Source of the DNA: Candidatus Peregrinibacteria bacterium
GTDB taxonomy: Bacteria; Patescibacteriota; Gracilibacteria; Peribacterales; Peribacteraceae
Direction of reading: 5' to 3'
NCBI GenBank assembly: GCA_030638845.1
Contig: DAOWDW010000010.1
Coordinates: forward strand, 1 to 6,866
Length of the DNA: 6,866 bases
Of this stretch, positions 5,233 through 6,866 are shown in pieces. The notes under the pieces are model-generated. The model saw only the letters and a list, made by a program, of their open reading frames with translations, was not told the origin of the DNA and ran no database searches. The position numbers were made by a program, and so were the translations under genes. Numbering within the stretch: the stretch's first letter is position 1; each line of letters begins with the position of its first letter.

Positions 5233-6146
5233 GAATTATTTAATAGCATAGAGAGAAGTGCCATTCTTAAATAAACTCCATTTTTTGCCTGCCTAAAATA
5301 TGCAGCAGTTGGAAGTGCATCTACCAAAGTGTCAATTTCTCCTACGCGAGGCAAAGGATGCATAACTGTTCCTTTTTTTCCTTTAAGATGATCTGCAGTA
5401 AGTACATATTTAAGTTTCAATCTCTCATATTCCGATTGATCTGCAAATCTTTCTTTTTGTACTCGTGTTATGTAAATAACATCACTATCTAGTCCATCTT
5501 CTAGCTCATCTGTTTCTGTAAACTCTAGCCCCTTTTCCTGCAAATAACTTGTTACTTTTTCTGGCATTGTAAGCTCTGCAGGAGCTACGAATGTAAATTT
5601 AACATTGTTATAAAGTCCAAGTAGATAGCATAGCGAATGGACTGTTCTTCCATAACGTAAATCTCCCACCATGGTTATAGAAATACCATCTATAGTTCCT
5701 CGTTCTTTTTGAATAGTATACAAATCTAGCAGTGCCTGAGTTGGATGTTGTCCAGGTCCATCTCCTGCGTTTATAAATGGAACTTCACTTACGCTAGCTG
5801 CTTTGTCTGCGCTTCCTGCATCTGGATGACGCATGGCAATAATGTCTGCATATTGATTTATAACTGTAATTGTATCTTCAATTGTTTCTCCCTTGTAAAG
5901 AGAACTAAACTGTATTCCGTCTGCAGTAATTACGCTTCCTCCAAGCCTGTGCATTGCTGTTTCAAAGCTAAGCCTTGTCCTTGTACTTGGCTCATAAAAA
6001 AGACATGCTAGTACTTTTCCTTTTAAGCTTTCGTCACCACCACTATTTTCTACCTTCTCCATTTTTTCTGCAGTTTCTAAAAGAGCATCCGTATCTGCTC
6101 TGGAAAGCTGCTTAGTGGATGTGAGGTGCTGGAAGGATAGAGACAT
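5229..6146 (-). CDS. pyrB: Aspartate carbamoyltransferase catalytic subunit
   Basis: PyrB joins carbamoyl phosphate and aspartate to N-carbamoyl-aspartate, the committed step of pyrimidine synthesis. With the start at 6146 the protein has 305 residues, the family's usual length, and begins with the expected LTSTKQLSRADTDALLE. Active-site elements sit at positions nearly equal to those of the E. coli enzyme: PSTRTR (53-58, carbamoyl phosphate), the 80s loop with K85, MRHP (R106), GPGQHPTQ (H134, Q137), GDLRYGRTVHS (R167), TRVQ (R228, Q230) and HPLPR (263-267). The frame extends 35 codons upstream to 6251, but that part is repeat-derived, and the promoter at 6159-6187 lies inside it, so 6146 is chosen. 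No pyrI regulatory subunit gene is adjacent; the transporter overlaps the 3' end instead. Ornithine carbamoyltransferase is excluded by the lack of its signature motifs. Confidence 0.94.
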   Translation of the reverse strand: MSLSFQHLTSTKQLSRADTDALLETAEKMEKVENSGGDESLKGKVLACLFYEPSTRTRLSFETAMHRLGGSVITADGIQFSSLYKGETIEDTITVINQYADIIAMRHPDAGSADKAASVSEVPFINAGDGPGQHPTQALLDLYTIQKERGTIDGISITMVGDLRYGRTVHSLCYLLGLYNNVKFTFVAPAELTMPEKVTSYLQEKGLEFTETDELEDGLDSDVIYITRVQKERFADQSEYERLKLKYVLTADHLKGKKGTVMHPLPRVGEIDTLVDALPTAAYFRQAKNGVYLRMALLSMLLNNS

Positions 6147-6158
6147 TGTTCGAAAGAG

Positions 6159-6187
6159 ATAGTACATAGAATGTAATTGTTTGTCTA
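6159..6187 (-). promoter_or_regulatory. pyrB promoter
   Basis: On the minus strand a -35 box TAGACA (6187-6182, five of six consensus bases) is separated by exactly 17 bases from a -10 box TACTAT (6164-6159, four of six). The -10 ends 12 bases before ATG 6146, so the predicted leader is only about five bases. The box overlaps the alternative ATG at 6167-6165, which argues against that start. Confidence 0.55.
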
Positions 6188-6205
6188 GATTGAAATCGAG
6201 TGATA

Positions 6206-6290
6206 CGGTTAGCTTGTAACTGGTAGCTTGTAGGGAAATAAAGATGCCCACACGATTTTTCTACAAGCTACAAGCTACTACCTACAAGCT
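6206..6290. repeat. Inverted arrays of 7-bp tandem units
   Basis: The left array (6206-6233) reads in heptamers CGGTTAG, CTTGTAA, CTGGTAG, CTTGTAG. The right array (6261-6288) reads CTACAAG, CTACAAG, CTACTAC, CTACAAG, the inverse of the left, and is followed by CT. A spacer of 27 bases (6234-6260) lies between. As RNA, 6211-6233 pairs with 6268-6290 at 21 of 23 positions, counting one G-U pair; a shifted perfect ten-pair alternative uses 6224-6233 with 6261-6270. It lies upstream of the pyrB promoter and ends 17 bases before the flippase start. Confidence 0.8.
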
Positions 6291-6307
6291 TCATGCCGTT
6301 TATCTAA

Positions 6308-6866
6308 ATGTCCACCCGCCAAATAGCATCTTCTACCCTGTGGCAACTTGGCAGTCAAATTTCTATGGCTGCCCTTAGCATATTCACTGTTAAGTTTGTT
6401 GCTATAGGTTTAAGTAAAGAGTTAGCTGGCAACTACAACTCTGCATACGGGTTTTTACAATTATTTGGGATACTCGCAGACTTTGGTTTATACGCTGTTG
6501 CAATAAGAGAAATTAGCAAAGCCAACTCTCGTAATTGCAAAGCGGATGACCCAGATAGTCCCGAAAGAATTCTTGGTGCGCTTCTTGTTATCCGTGGAAT
6601 AATACTTTTAGCATCTCTATTACTTGCGCTTGGAATAGTATGGCTACTCCCACAATGGAAAGGTACACCACTTCCTTTGGGTGTAACCATTGCAGCACTT
6701 GTCCCACTATTTACCTTAATGGCAGGAATGATACGAACAGTATTTCAAATAAAATACAAAATGCAGTATGTTTTTATAGCAGAAGTTATTCAAAGGATAA
6801 TAACCGTTTCTTTTATAGGACTATTTATTTTGCTTGGGGTTCGTGGGAGCCACGATCTTCATATAT
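6308..6866 (+). CDS. Polysaccharide flippase-like membrane protein, N-terminal part (3' end outside window)
   Basis: The frame is open from ATG 6308 to the right edge, giving 186 residues without a stop. The opening, STLWQLGSQISMAALSIFTV (8-27), with a helix of about 13-36, then AYGFLQLFGILADFGLYAVAIREISK (46-71), is the typical start of Wzx/RfbX-type flippases of the MOP superfamily, which move lipid-linked oligosaccharides across the inner membrane. Further helices lie at about 88-115, 121-143 and 155-177, and a charged loop (72-88) has a DDPDSPER sequence. Only about the first third to half of a normal protein of 400-500 residues is present. The start is well fixed: an in-frame TAA (6305-6307) directly precedes it and no Shine-Dalgarno site is seen. 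MurJ is an alternative within the same superfamily. The gene is divergent from pyrB, with the heptamer repeats between them. Confidence 0.82.
   Translation, partial: MSTRQIASSTLWQLGSQISMAALSIFTVKFVAIGLSKELAGNYNSAYGFLQLFGILADFGLYAVAIREISKANSRNCKADDPDSPERILGALLVIRGIILLASLLLALGIVWLLPQWKGTPLPLGVTIAALVPLFTLMAGMIRTVFQIKYKMQYVFIAEVIQRIITVSFIGLFILLGVRGSHDLHI

Noticed and set aside
6206..6290. CRISPR array
   Set aside because: The units are 7 bp with no spacers between them and face in opposite directions; no cas gene is present.
6433..6690. Minus-strand frame within the flippase region
   Set aside because: The plus strand is open for the full 559 bases with flippase-like helices, so this is a shadow.

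Overview
The window is AT-rich bacterial DNA with tightly packed genes. Most likely it comes from a Patescibacteria (Candidate Phyla Radiation) genome, possibly Peregrinibacteria-like. The reasons are the divergent PurM subfamily, the lack of any Shine-Dalgarno site before the readable starts, promoter -10 boxes lying 12-15 bases from start codons, and short tandem-repeat clutter. This lineage call is inference. TGA acts as a true stop: it ends PyrB at the family length, within an ATGA overlap. That argues against the TGA=Gly code of Gracilibacteria and Absconditabacteria.

Left part, plus strand: the C-terminal part of an FtsE-like ABC ATPase is cut by the window edge. An intergenic hairpin built from tandem octamers and a possible terminator follow. 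Next come an unrecognised four-helix membrane protein (best start 585) and, 11 bases after it, purM. A 282-base non-coding stretch (2180-2461) separates purM from the convergent pyrC. It holds a GC-rich structured segment, a strong hairpin and a possible nine-codon leaderless ORF.

Middle: pyrC (dihydroorotase, minus) is divergent from an unrecognised 217-residue soluble protein (plus). Only 71 bases separate them, with -10-like boxes on both strands.

Right part: pyrB (aspartate carbamoyltransferase, minus) overlaps by 4 bases a TauE/SafE-type membrane transporter gene, forming a two-gene operon. The position where enterobacteria carry the regulatory subunit gene pyrI is taken by this transporter. 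pyrB has a readable near-leaderless promoter that fixes its start at 6146. A block of inverted heptamer repeats separates it from the 5' part of a polysaccharide flippase-like gene (from 6308), which runs off the right edge.

Together PyrB and PyrC catalyse consecutive steps of UMP synthesis (carbamoyl-aspartate, then dihydroorotate), and PurM catalyses one step of IMP synthesis, so the core of the window is nucleotide biosynthesis. I found no defence system, CRISPR array, tRNA, rRNA or transposase. The most unusual signals are non-coding: two separate loci carry inverted arrays of 7-8 bp tandem units around a 27-28 base spacer, and a GC-rich structured island lies between purM and pyrC.
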